Below, piece by piece: positions 55,525-64,000 of a DNA stretch of 64,000 bases. Under the pieces are notes generated by a model, which worked only from the letters and a program-made list of their open reading frames with translations, was not told the DNA's origin and did not search any database. Position 1 is the stretch's first letter; the number at the start of each line of letters is the position of its first letter. The position numbers were made by a program, and so were the translations under genes. Location of the stretch: positions 16,467 to 80,466 of the forward strand of contig NZXG01000007.1 in assembly GCA_002701845.1 (NCBI GenBank), given 5' to 3'. This DNA comes from Pseudomonadales bacterium (GTDB lineage: Bacteria > Pseudomonadota > Gammaproteobacteria > Pseudomonadales > Ketobacteraceae).

Positions 55525-58500
55525 TTGAGCCGGTTACTGAACTGGGCCACCCGCACGCTGCTGTGGCTGGCGGTGGGGCTGGTGGTGCTTTGCGCCGTTT
55601 GCGTGGGGCTGGCCCGGGAACTGGTGTATGACATCGGGGAGTTTCAGCCTCAGGTGCTGGCGGCGGTACAGCGCCATACCGGCCTGCAACTGCAAGCCGC
55701 CAGCCTGTCCGGCAGCTGGCAGGGGCTGGCCCCCACTCTGGTATTTTACGATGCCTCCCTGCGCCTGAGTGGCTCCCGGGGGGAGCCGGTGCGGGCGCAG
55801 CGGGTGGAGTTGGAGCTGCTGCTGTTACGCTCGCTGCTGCAGCTGGCACCACGGGTACGGCTGCAGGTGGAGGGGGCCCGGGCCCGGCTGCACTATCGGG
55901 ATCAGAACCTGGTGGTGTCCGGCTTCGAGGCTGCCGCCGGAAATCCCAGCGGCACCAGCGCCAAATCGCGTTCGCCGGCGGCCGCCGGTGGCAATGCCCT
56001 GGACCAGCTGCTGGCCCAGCCACGGCTGGCGCTGACGGACAGCGAACTGGAAATCGTCGGCTGGCGGCCGCAACCGGTCACATTAAAAGTGCACCGGTTT
56101 CAGAGTGAAGCCGGTGACCGGCGCCGTTACGTGCTGGGGGACTTTACCCTCAACGGCCCCAGTGCCATTCGCTTCGCCGCCCGGGGCCGTATCAACGGCA
56201 CGCTGTTGCGGCCCCATACCCTGGCCGGAGCGCTGTTCCTGGAAGTGGCACCCAGTGACTGGTTCCCCTGGCTGACGGCGCAGCCGGCATGGTTACCCCG
56301 GGCGCAGTTCACCAGCCTGCAGGGGGGGGCCCGGGTCTGGGTCAAACTCAAGGCCGGGGCGCCGGAGGAGGTGACCTCCAGTTTTGAACTCAGTGATCTG
56401 GCCCTGGCCACCGATAATGACATCAAGCCCCCGGAAATTGTGAAGCTGCAGGGCAATGGCCGCTGGCGACAAACGGACACCGGTGACGGCTGGCGGCTGG
56501 ATGTGACCGGTTTGCGACTGCAGACCAGTCGCTTTCTGTGGCTGCCGCGGGTGGTGCAGGTGCGCAGTCAGACCCTGGAGCAGGGAGGCACCCGCCTGCG
56601 GTTGCGGCTGGATGACGCCGATATCGAACCCTGGGTGAATTACTATCTGGGCACTCAGGCCGAGGACCAGCCTCTGCACCAGGCACTGAGCAAGCTGCGT
56701 CCCGAGGGTAAACTGGAGCAGCTGGCGCTGGAGCTGACGCTGCAGCAGCAGGACGTCACCGATTATCGCTTTGCCGCCAGTCTGCTGGGGTTTCAGAATC
56801 GCCCCTGGCGGCAATACCCCGGGTTGCATGATCTGGAATTCAAGCTCTGGGGTGAGCGCGGCACCACCCTGATTGCCCTCAACGAAGATTACCTGGAACT
56901 GAATTACCCGCATATGTTCCGGGACGTGATTGCCCTGACCGGACTGCGGGGTCATTTCCGGCTGCGCCAGCATCCGGACCACTGGCAATTGCAATCGGAT
57001 CGGATTCAGGCCGGCAGCCATCATGTGCAGGCCGCCGCTCAACTGGCGTTGACCCTGCCGCGAGACGCCGACCAGTCCCCCTTCCTGCGGCTGCAGGCCA
57101 CCCTGCGGCAGGGCGATGGCCGTCAGGCCTCGGGCTTTCTGCCGGCGGGGGTGCTGCAGGATGAGCTGTTGCAGTGGCTGGATCAAGCCCTGGTGGGGGG
57201 GCGTTTGTTGCGCGGGGATATTGTGATCCACGGACCCTTGTGGCGGGATGCCGCCGAACCCCGGGGTGTCCTGCTGGGATTTACCGTGGCTGACGCGGAG
57301 CTGCGGTTTCTGCCGGACTGGGAACGCCCGGTGCGACAGGCACTGGGGGACGTGGTGGTGGATCGGGGTGCGGTGGACGCGCATATTCTCGAGGCGGAAT
57401 ACTATGGTCAGCGGTTGCAGCGGGGCCGGGTCCGGCTGCCCCGTTATGAGCCGGAGCAGCCCCATGTGCTTAGCGTGGAGGTGGCGGCCCGGGGGCCGGC
57501 GGACCAGGGTTTCCGGATTCTGACTCAGACCCCATTACGCCGGGAAATCGGTGACTTTATCGATGAGTTCAATGTCAGCGGCGACATGGCGGTGGATTTC
57601 AGCCTGGACATTCCCCTGCAACAAGCCTTTCGCCGGCAGACCCGCTCGGTGACCCGGGTCGCCCTGAGTCAGGGCGGCGTCGCCTTACCGGCCCAGGACC
57701 TGTTTCTGACCCAGGTGGGGGCCGACATTCGCTTTGATCTGCAGCAGGGCTTGTCCGGCGATGACATCGAAGCCCGTTTTCTCGGGGGCCGGCTGCAGGG
57801 CGAACTCCGCACCACCGGCTCCGCCGGCGACCAGACTGTGCAACTGGACTTCACCGGCGATACCCGCGTGAGCGAACTGGCCCAGTGGCGTCCGTTCTGG
57901 ATCTGGCCGCGGTTAAGCGGCCCCCTGGATTACCAGGCCAGTCTGGAAATCCCGCTTGGGGGCGCCCGCCAGGAGCCGGGCACCAGCGGCCAGCAGGGGG
58001 CAAAAACCCGGGTGCCACAGCTCAGGGTGCGTTCGCCATTGACCCGAGTGGTCATCGATCTGCCGGCGCCATTTGGCAAGCCGGCGGGGCAGCCCCGGCC
58101 CACGGTATTCAGCCTCAGCCTGGGACACCAACCCACCCGGATTCAACTGCAGCATGGCGAGCTGTTGCAACTGGCATTGGCGATGACCGGCGATGAGGTG
58201 CAGCGGGCCGGGCTGAATTTCGGTACTGCCGGGGTGACCCTGCCCGGGGCGGACATTTTCCGTATCAGTGGTGTGTTGCCCCGGTTTGACGATCAGGAGT
58301 GGCGGCCCGTGTGGCAGTCGCTGGCGGCGCGGCAGCCGGCGGCGGGGTCGGCCCCCCAGACTTCTGCCGAACCGGCCGCCACCGGCACCGATTCCGCCCC
58401 CCGGCGGAACCCGTCGTTGTTGTATCAGTTGGATGACTCCCGCCTGCGGGTGCAACAACTCACCCTGGCGGGGCAAGATTTTGGTGCCACGGAATTGCAG

Positions 58501-59724
58501 TTGCAGCAGGGGCCGGACCAGTGGCAGGTGCAGTTTGCCAATCAACTGGCCGAAGGCCGGTTGCTGCTGCCCCATTATTTACTGGGAGAGGCCGGGGACT
58601 ATCCCACCCAGGCCCGTCCGGTCACTGTACTGTTGAACCGGCTCAGCGTGGCCGCCGGATCGCCGGCCGCCGCACCAGGCTCGGAACTGCAGACCACTGA
58701 GCCGCCCGCCACGGCGAAACCGGCGGCGCCCTGGCACCCGGCGGGCATTGATCCTGCCACCCTGCCGCCGCTGGATCTGGAAATCACCCGTCTGGAGCTG
58801 GGAGACTCTAATCTGGGTCGCTGGACCGTGCAGGCTCGTCCGGTGCCGGAGGGCATGGCGTTGGAATCGTTTCAGGCGCAGGTGGATGGCGCCACCCTGC
58901 AGGGCAGCGGCCAATGGTTGCAGGGTGCCGATGACAGCCCGCGCACCGCGGTGTCGGCCCGGCTTAAAGGCGCTAATGCCGCTGACCTGATTGCCGCTGT
59001 CGGCGGCACCCCCACCCTGAGCAGCGAACAGCTCACCGGCGAGGCCAGCCTGCACTGGCCCGGTGCGCCCTTCGAATTTTCCCTGTTGCGGGCCCGGGGT
59101 GATATCAATGCCCGATTGCAGGAGGGCGTGTTTTTCAACGTCAACAACAATGCCGCCGGTAAAATCTGGGGGGCGTTGAATTTTGAAACCCTGCTACGGC
59201 GGCTGCAGTTGAATTTTGATGATATCCGGGAGTCGGAGATGGTCTATGACGAGCTGGCCTCGGACCTGCGACTGGATCAGGGGGTGCTGCGGTTTTCCCG
59301 CATCAAGCTGAATTCCCCGGCGCTGAAAATGCAGGGCAAGGGTCAAGTGGATCTGGCCAGTGAACGCATCGATTTGCAACTGGACGTGGCCCTGCCGGTG
59401 ACCCGCAATCTGGTGTTGCCGGCGGCGGTGATCGGCGGCGTACCGGCGGCGGCCACCGCCTTCGTGGTGGAAAAAATCCTGGGTGACCAGTTTGATAAAC
59501 TCACCACCATCAAATATCAGTTGCAGGGTCCCATTGATAAGCCCGAGGTGACAGTCAGGGATTCTTTCAGCATCATCCCCAAACAGGTGGGGGAAGCGGT
59601 GATGCGCGGGGAGCAGGCGCCGGCGCCCGCCCCGGATTCAACCCCGGCACCGGACACCGGCCGGGATTCCGAGCTGCCATCGGGGCAGCAATCCGGGCCA
59701 CAACCACGGGAGACGCAGCCATGA
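55525..59724 (+). CDS. yhdP: YhdP family AsmA-like envelope protein
   Basis: The 1399-residue protein has one N-terminal membrane anchor (LLWLAVGLVVLCAVCVGLA), then a very long beta-rich DUF3971/AsmA region typical of the bridge-like lipid-transfer proteins TamB and YhdP. YhdP helps move phospholipid to the outer membrane. The C-terminal tail is Pro/Ala/Gln-rich. Start is TTG 55525 with GGAG 6 bases upstream, 12 bases after rng. Two Ala/Pro-rich insertions near residues 945-965 and 1045-1080 look poorly conserved. Confidence 0.9.
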   Translation: MSRLLNWATRTLLWLAVGLVVLCAVCVGLARELVYDIGEFQPQVLAAVQRHTGLQLQAASLSGSWQGLAPTLVFYDASLRLSGSRGEPVRAQRVELELLLLRSLLQLAPRVRLQVEGARARLHYRDQNLVVSGFEAAAGNPSGTSAKSRSPAAAGGNALDQLLAQPRLALTDSELEIVGWRPQPVTLKVHRFQSEAGDRRRYVLGDFTLNGPSAIRFAARGRINGTLLRPHTLAGALFLEVAPSDWFPWLTAQPAWLPRAQFTSLQGGARVWVKLKAGAPEEVTSSFELSDLALATDNDIKPPEIVKLQGNGRWRQTDTGDGWRLDVTGLRLQTSRFLWLPRVVQVRSQTLEQGGTRLRLRLDDADIEPWVNYYLGTQAEDQPLHQALSKLRPEGKLEQLALELTLQQQDVTDYRFAASLLGFQNRPWRQYPGLHDLEFKLWGERGTTLIALNEDYLELNYPHMFRDVIALTGLRGHFRLRQHPDHWQLQSDRIQAGSHHVQAAAQLALTLPRDADQSPFLRLQATLRQGDGRQASGFLPAGVLQDELLQWLDQALVGGRLLRGDIVIHGPLWRDAAEPRGVLLGFTVADAELRFLPDWERPVRQALGDVVVDRGAVDAHILEAEYYGQRLQRGRVRLPRYEPEQPHVLSVEVAARGPADQGFRILTQTPLRREIGDFIDEFNVSGDMAVDFSLDIPLQQAFRRQTRSVTRVALSQGGVALPAQDLFLTQVGADIRFDLQQGLSGDDIEARFLGGRLQGELRTTGSAGDQTVQLDFTGDTRVSELAQWRPFWIWPRLSGPLDYQASLEIPLGGARQEPGTSGQQGAKTRVPQLRVRSPLTRVVIDLPAPFGKPAGQPRPTVFSLSLGHQPTRIQLQHGELLQLALAMTGDEVQRAGLNFGTAGVTLPGADIFRISGVLPRFDDQEWRPVWQSLAARQPAAGSAPQTSAEPAATGTDSAPRRNPSLLYQLDDSRLRVQQLTLAGQDFGATELQLQQGPDQWQVQFANQLAEGRLLLPHYLLGEAGDYPTQARPVTVLLNRLSVAAGSPAAAPGSELQTTEPPATAKPAAPWHPAGIDPATLPPLDLEITRLELGDSNLGRWTVQARPVPEGMALESFQAQVDGATLQGSGQWLQGADDSPRTAVSARLKGANAADLIAAVGGTPTLSSEQLTGEASLHWPGAPFEFSLLRARGDINARLQEGVFFNVNNNAAGKIWGALNFETLLRRLQLNFDDIRESEMVYDELASDLRLDQGVLRFSRIKLNSPALKMQGKGQVDLASERIDLQLDVALPVTRNLVLPAAVIGGVPAAATAFVVEKILGDQFDKLTTIKYQLQGPIDKPEVTVRDSFSIIPKQVGEAVMRGEQAPAPAPDSTPAPDTGRDSELPSGQQSGPQPRETQP

Positions 59725-60569
59725 GTCAGATTCGGGTGGCGGCCATTCAAATGGTCAGCCGGTTCGATGTGGAGGCCAATCTAAGCAGTGCCGGGGCCCT
59801 GTTGCAGCAGGCCGCTGCCGAAGGGGTGCAACTGGCGGTGCTGCCGGAAAACTTTGCGGTGCTGGACAGCGGAAATCTGTGCCAGTGGGGGGAGCAGGAG
59901 CGGCAGCAAAAGCTGTTCACCGGCTTCCTGGCGGAGCAGGCACGCCGCCATCGGATGCAGATCGTGGGGGGCACCGTGCCCTTGCGTGAGCGTCCCGACG
60001 GCACACCGGTTTCCGGACAACGGGTGCGGGCGGCGTCCCTGCTGCTGGACCAGGATGGCAGTACCCTGGCGCGTTATGACAAGCTGCACCTGTTCGATGC
60101 GGCAGTGGGTGACTCCCAGGGCCAGTATCAGGAGTCCAGTATTATTGAGCCTGGCGATCGTTGGGTGACATCGCCGGCGGTCTGTGGCACGCTGGGTCTG
60201 ACGGTGTGCTACGACCTGCGTTTTCCCGCCCTTTACCAACGGCTGGCGGCCGCCGGCTGTGACCTGATCAGCGTGCCCTCTGCCTTCACCTATCACACCG
60301 GCCAGGCCCATTGGGAAGTACTGCTGCGGGCCCGCGCCATTGAAAACCAGGTTTATATCATCGCCCCCAATCAGGGGGGAGAGCATTCCAGCAAGCGGCG
60401 CACCTGGGGCCACAGCATGATCGTGGATCCCTGGGGGGAAGTGCTGGCCCAGGGTGAGAGCGGGCCCGGGCTGGTGATCGCCGATCTGGATCTGGCGCGG
60501 CTGGCGGAAGTGCGAACCGCCATGCCCGTCGGTCAACATCAGCGTTTCACAACCGCGGAGCTGACATGA
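59721..60569 (+). CDS. Nitrilase-family carbon-nitrogen hydrolase (Nit1-like)
   Basis: The 282-residue enzyme has the Glu-Lys-Cys triad: Glu43 in LPENFAV, Lys121 in YDKLHLFD and Cys163 in TVCYDLRFP. Nit1-type members act as deaminated-glutathione amidases that repair a metabolite by-product. It lies between yhdP and tldD with four-base overlaps to both, the usual order in Pseudomonas-like bacteria. Confidence 0.9.
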   Translation: MSQIRVAAIQMVSRFDVEANLSSAGALLQQAAAEGVQLAVLPENFAVLDSGNLCQWGEQERQQKLFTGFLAEQARRHRMQIVGGTVPLRERPDGTPVSGQRVRAASLLLDQDGSTLARYDKLHLFDAAVGDSQGQYQESSIIEPGDRWVTSPAVCGTLGLTVCYDLRFPALYQRLAAAGCDLISVPSAFTYHTGQAHWEVLLRARAIENQVYIIAPNQGGEHSSKRRTWGHSMIVDPWGEVLAQGESGPGLVIADLDLARLAEVRTAMPVGQHQRFTTAELT

Positions 60570-62002
60570 GTCAAACCCTGCTGCAACAGGCCCGGGATAC
60601 CCTTTGGGTCCCTGGGTCACTGGACCCGTCCAACCTCAGCGGCGTGGTGGATTCCATGCTGGGGCGGGGTGCGGACTATGCCGACTTGTTTTTTGAGCGC
60701 ACCCTGGCGGAGAGCTGGAGCCTGGAGGACGGTATCGTCAAGGACGGCAGTTTCAGTGTCGGCGGTGGTGTGGGAGTGCGGGCCCTGTGCGGCGAGAAAA
60801 CCGGATTTTCCTACACCGACCGGGCCGACCTGGGCTCCATTCAGCAGGCCGCCACCGCGGCGGCCAGCATTGCCCGGGGCCAGGGGGGGCAGGTGGCGCC
60901 TTTGGCCCAGCACAGCACCACCAACCTGTACACCCCGGGTAACCCCCTGGACAGTCTCCCACGGCAGGATAAGGTGGCGCTGTTACAGCGGGCGGATCAA
61001 TTGGCCCGGCGGCTGGATCCCCGGGTGGTGGATGTGAGTGTCAGTCTGGTGGGCACCTGGAAGACAGTGCTGGTGCTGGCCAGCGACGGCACCCTGGCGG
61101 CGGATATCCGGCCTCTGGTGCGTTTCAGTATCTCGGTGGTGTTGGAAAAAAGCGGCCGCAAGGAGCGGGGTAATGGCGGCGGTGGTGGCCGCTTTGGCTA
61201 CGAACGGTTCACGGAAGCCCTGGTGGCGGAGTATGTGGAAGCCGCGGTGAAAATGGCCCAGACCAATCTGGAGGCCGTGGCCGCCCCCGCCGGCACCATG
61301 CCGGTGGTGCTGGGGTCCGGCTGGCCCGGGGTGCTGTTGCACGAAGCGGTGGGCCACGGCCTGGAAGGGGATTTCAACCGCAAAGGCACTTCCACCTACT
61401 CCGGACGGGTGGGGGAAAAAGTGTCGTCTTCCCTGTGCACCATCGTCGACGACGGCACTCTGCCGGATCTGCGCGGGTCACTGTCGGTGGACGACGAAGG
61501 CACGGCCCCGGGGTACAACACACTGGTGGAAAACGGTGTGTTACGAGGTTACATGCAGGACAAGCACAATGCCCGCCTGATGGGGCAGAGGGTGACCGGC
61601 AACGGCCGCCGGGAATCCTACGCCCACCTGCCCATGCCCCGCATGACCAATACCTACCTGCTACCGGGGCAGGATGAGCCGGAAGACATTATCCGCTCGG
61701 TGAAGAAAGGGCTCTACGCGGTGAACTTCGGCGGCGGCCAGGTGGATATCACCTCCGGCAAATTCGTGTTTGCCGCCAGTGAGGCCTATTTGATTGAAGA
61801 TGGCCGGATCACGGCGCCGGTGAAAGGGGCCACTTTGATTGGCAACGGACCGGAAGCCATGGCCAAAGTGTCCATGCTGGGCCACGACCTGGCGTTGGAT
61901 CGGGGGGTGGGCACCTGCGGCAAGGAAGGTCAATCGGTGCCGGTGGGTGTGGGTCAGCCCACCCTGAAAGTGGACGAGCTGGTGGTGGGCGGGACCGCCT
62001 GA
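60566..62002 (+). CDS. tldD: Metalloprotease subunit TldD
   Basis: The 478-residue protein has the zinc site [12 protein letters not shown] (His259, Glu260, His264). With TldE (PmbA) it forms a heterodimeric protease that trims peptides such as microcin B17 precursor and CcdA. Its partner gene pmbA is 0.6 kb away, separated by darP. Confidence 0.95.
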   Translation: MSQTLLQQARDTLWVPGSLDPSNLSGVVDSMLGRGADYADLFFERTLAESWSLEDGIVKDGSFSVGGGVGVRALCGEKTGFSYTDRADLGSIQQAATAAASIARGQGGQVAPLAQHSTTNLYTPGNPLDSLPRQDKVALLQRADQLARRLDPRVVDVSVSLVGTWKTVLVLASDGTLAADIRPLVRFSISVVLEKSGRKERGNGGGGGRFGYERFTEALVAEYVEAAVKMAQTNLEAVAAPAGTMPVVLGSGWPGVLLHEAVGHGLEGDFNRKGTSTYSGRVGEKVSSSLCTIVDDGTLPDLRGSLSVDDEGTAPGYNTLVENGVLRGYMQDKHNARLMGQRVTGNGRRESYAHLPMPRMTNTYLLPGQDEPEDIIRSVKKGLYAVNFGGGQVDITSGKFVFAASEAYLIEDGRITAPVKGATLIGNGPEAMAKVSMLGHDLALDRGVGTCGKEGQSVPVGVGQPTLKVDELVVGGTA

Positions 62003-62008
62003 GGCCCA

Positions 62009-62533
62009 CTAGGCCGGATCGTTCAGCTCCAGTTCCCGCAGAAACCGGAACAGGGCGCGGGCGTGGCGGGTGCCTGATTGCGCCTCCCGCTCCTTGCGGG
62101 CATTGCGTACCAGTTGCCGCAGTTTTTGCTTGTCCACCTGGGGGTGGCGGGCAATCACCGCGCCGATGCTGTCGTTGTCGCCGCCGATCAACTGTTCCCG
62201 GGTGTGCTCCAGGGCCTGAAAGGCCTGGGTATTGAGGGAATGAGCGCTGTCAATTTGTGCCAGCCGGGCTTCGATGGCGCTGGTGTCCTGTTCGCGCAGT
62301 AATTTACCGATAAACTGTTTGTGCCGGCGCAGCCCTTCGCGGCTTTTAATGCGCCGGCCTTCCTCCAGAGCCAGCTGCAGACGTTCACCAAGCTCAAGGC
62401 CCGCCAGCTCGGCAGCATTCATTGCCAGCAGGCGCTCGCCCATTTGCTTCAGTCGCTCCGCCTCGCGCTTGATGGCGGATTTACTGGGAATATCGGACTC
62501 GAATGGTGGATCGGATTCGTCGAAGTTGGCCAT
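62009..62533 (-). CDS. darP: Ribosome-associated protein DarP (YjgA, DUF615)
   Basis: The 174-residue charged helical protein fits DUF615: KSAIKREAERLKQMGERL at the start, a central RRHKQFIGKLLR and the C-terminal RHARALFRFLREL. It assists late 50S subunit assembly. ATG 62533 gives the normal length, and the extra upstream frame is discarded. It is divergent from pmbA (73 bases), as in E. coli, and converges on tldD with a 6-base gap. Confidence 0.93.
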   Translation of the reverse strand: MANFDESDPPFESDIPSKSAIKREAERLKQMGERLLAMNAAELAGLELGERLQLALEEGRRIKSREGLRRHKQFIGKLLREQDTSAIEARLAQIDSAHSLNTQAFQALEHTREQLIGGDNDSIGAVIARHPQVDKQKLRQLVRNARKEREAQSGTRHARALFRFLRELELNDPA

Positions 62534-62606
62534 GACCGGGAAGGTTGTGGTAATACTGAATGTTCGCATCAGCATATCACAAACCGCCACCGTCACCGAG
62601 GTATTG

Positions 62607-63929
62607 ATGGACATAGACACCGAGCTTCGCAGTATGCAGACCAGGATCAAGCTGGCCTTGTCCCTGGCGGAACGCCACCAGGCCACGGCGGAAGTGGGCG
62701 CCTATCAGGATGAGGGCCTGTCCGTGAGCGTGCGCAATGGTGAAGTGGAAAAGGTGGAATTCACCCGCAATCACGGCTTCGGCGTTACCTTGTATCTGGG
62801 GCACAGCAAGGGCAGTGCCTCAACCTCGGACTTCTCCGATGCCGCTATTGAACGGGTGGTGGAGGCCGCCGTGGGCATTGCCCGTTACACCGCACCCGAT
62901 GAATGTGCCGGTCTGGCGGACGCGGGGATGATGGCCTCGGACATACCGGATCTGGATCTGTATCATCCCTGGGCACTGACGCCGGAGCAGGGCATCGAAT
63001 TGGCCCGGGAGTGTGAAGCGGCGGGTTTGCGCAACGCCGACATCCGCCATGGTGACGGTGCCAACGTGGGCACCGTCACCTCGGTGCGGGGTTACGGCAA
63101 CAGTCACGGGCTGGTGCTGGCCCATCCTCAGACCCGGCATGGTATTGGCGGCGCCTTTATTGCGGCCCGGGGGGATGCCATGGAACGGGCTGGCTGGGTA
63201 CAGTCCCATCGGGTGGCGCAACAACTGCCGGCGGCGGCCGCCGTGGGGCAAAAAGGAGCGGAACGCGCGGCCCGCAAACTGGGTAGTCGGGCGGTGCCTA
63301 CCGGGGAATTTCCGGTCATGTTCGCGCCGGAGGTGGCCGGCGGTTTGTTGGGTCACTTTATCGCCGCTATTTCCGGCGGCAATCTCTACCGCCATTCCTC
63401 CTTTTTGGAAGGCGCCCTGGGGGAAATTCTGTTTCCCTCCTGGCTGAACATCGAAGAGCAACCCCGATTGCCTCAGGGCCCCACCAGCGCCGCCGTGGAC
63501 GGTGACGGTCTGGCTACCAGTGCGAAAGCAATTGTGGCCGGGGGCCAGCTGCAGCATTATGCGCTCAGCACCTATTCCGCCCGCCGACTGGGAATGAGCA
63601 GCACCGCCAATGCCGGTGGTGTACGCAATGTGCGCTGCACCAGCAGTCACAGCCTGGAGGATCTGTTGGCGGAGATGGGAACGGGACTGTTGGTGACGGA
63701 GTTAATGGGCCAGGGCGTGAATATTGTCACCGGCGATTACTCCCGGGGCGCCGCCGGTTTTTGGGTGGAGCGGGGCGAAATTCAATTTCCCGTGTCCGAG
63801 GTGACAGTGGCGGCCAATCTGCGGAATATGTTTCTAGGCATCCGGGGTGTGGGGACGGATATCGATGAACGGGGCAATATCCAGGTGGGCTCCATTCTGT
63901 TGGACCGGATGACGGTCGCTGGCAAATAA
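62607..63929 (+). CDS. pmbA: Metalloprotease subunit TldE/PmbA
   Basis: The 440-residue protein is homologous in fold to TldD but lacks the HExxxH site, as expected for the non-catalytic partner. Typical segments are GLSVSVRNGEVEKVEF near the start, MFAPEVAGGLLGH and MGQGVNIVTGDYSRGAAGFW near the end. ATG 62607 has GAGG 5 bases upstream; an antisense-overlapping extension back to 62274 is not real. The last 71 bases of the window show no gene. Confidence 0.95.
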   Translation: MDIDTELRSMQTRIKLALSLAERHQATAEVGAYQDEGLSVSVRNGEVEKVEFTRNHGFGVTLYLGHSKGSASTSDFSDAAIERVVEAAVGIARYTAPDECAGLADAGMMASDIPDLDLYHPWALTPEQGIELARECEAAGLRNADIRHGDGANVGTVTSVRGYGNSHGLVLAHPQTRHGIGGAFIAARGDAMERAGWVQSHRVAQQLPAAAAVGQKGAERAARKLGSRAVPTGEFPVMFAPEVAGGLLGHFIAAISGGNLYRHSSFLEGALGEILFPSWLNIEEQPRLPQGPTSAAVDGDGLATSAKAIVAGGQLQHYALSTYSARRLGMSSTANAGGVRNVRCTSSHSLEDLLAEMGTGLLVTELMGQGVNIVTGDYSRGAAGFWVERGEIQFPVSEVTVAANLRNMFLGIRGVGTDIDERGNIQVGSILLDRMTVAGK

Positions 63930-64000
63930 CCACGCGGGTAAATAGAGCCTGCTCAAATAATCTAAGTCACTGTTTGTAATATGAAATATGAGCTTCGAGG

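Noticed and set aside
62274..62606. N-terminal extension of pmbA
   Set aside because: It runs antisense through darP and the family start fits ATG 62607.

Overview
The window is chromosomal DNA of a GC-rich gammaproteobacterium. The leading guess is a marine hydrocarbon degrader of the Alcanivorax/Alloalcanivorax type. This rests on a wax ester synthase/DGAT next to a 658-residue fatty acyl reductase that closely resembles my recollection of Marinobacter Maqu_2220, on a haloalkane dehalogenase, and on housekeeping gene orders shared with Pseudomonas-like gammaproteobacteria. No prophage, insertion sequence, CRISPR array or integron was seen. Two tRNAs are present and no rRNA.

Layout. 1-2.8 kb: the end of a WS/DGAT gene and a fused acyl reductase, forming a storage-lipid (wax ester) module. 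2.8-8.3 kb: a secreted MORN-repeat protein, a small membrane protein, an MltC-like transglycosylase with a coupled lipoprotein, and an ABC1/UbiB-type kinase. 8.6-14.3 kb: an accessory lipid/xenobiotic block with an acyltransferase broken by a one-base frameshift, an atypical extended SDR, a second ABC1 kinase, a beta-lactamase-fold serine hydrolase and a haloalkane dehalogenase. 14.3-19.4 kb: an Slt70-type transglycosylase, a PilZ protein, a periplasmic helical-repeat protein and an outer-membrane barrel. 19.4-27.3 kb: the cytochrome c oxidase cluster on the minus strand (coxB, coxA, ctaG, coxC, SURF1, a Sco-like protein, ctaA, ctaB). 27.3-28.7 kb: a 613-base stretch without a convincing gene, then two small conserved or hypothetical genes.

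28.7-42.2 kb is core: tRNA-Met, ychF, pth, rplY, prs, tRNA-Gln, ispE, lolB and a TPR lipoprotein on the minus strand. Divergent to these are hemA, prfA, prmC and moeB, followed by the glutathione-dependent formaldehyde pair frmA-fghA. 42.6-47.2 kb is accessory: a large lipoprotein whose sequence pattern suggests a two-barrel BPI/TULIP lipid-binding fold, an AraC-type regulator, and a divergent DUF1254/DUF1214 secreted protein. 47.3-50.5 kb holds gatCAB. 50.8-63.9 kb holds the cell-shape and envelope run mreB, mreC, mreD, maf, rng, yhdP, a nitrilase-like gene, tldD, then darP and pmbA.

Functional themes. Lipid storage and lipid handling recur (WS/DGAT, acyl reductase, acyltransferase, two ABC1 kinases, the putative BPI-like lipoprotein, LolB, YhdP). 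Peptidoglycan remodelling and cell shape are represented by two transglycosylases and MreBCD. Aerobic respiration is represented by the whole oxidase plus heme A synthesis.

Points most worth a second look: the putative bacterial BPI-like lipoprotein; the paired ABC1 kinases around a broken acyltransferase and an SDR lacking the usual catalytic Tyr/Lys; mreC, whose only well-placed start appears to be ATC; and an outer-membrane barrel gene coupled directly to ctaB. All function calls come from reading the translated sequence and recalling families; no database search was run.
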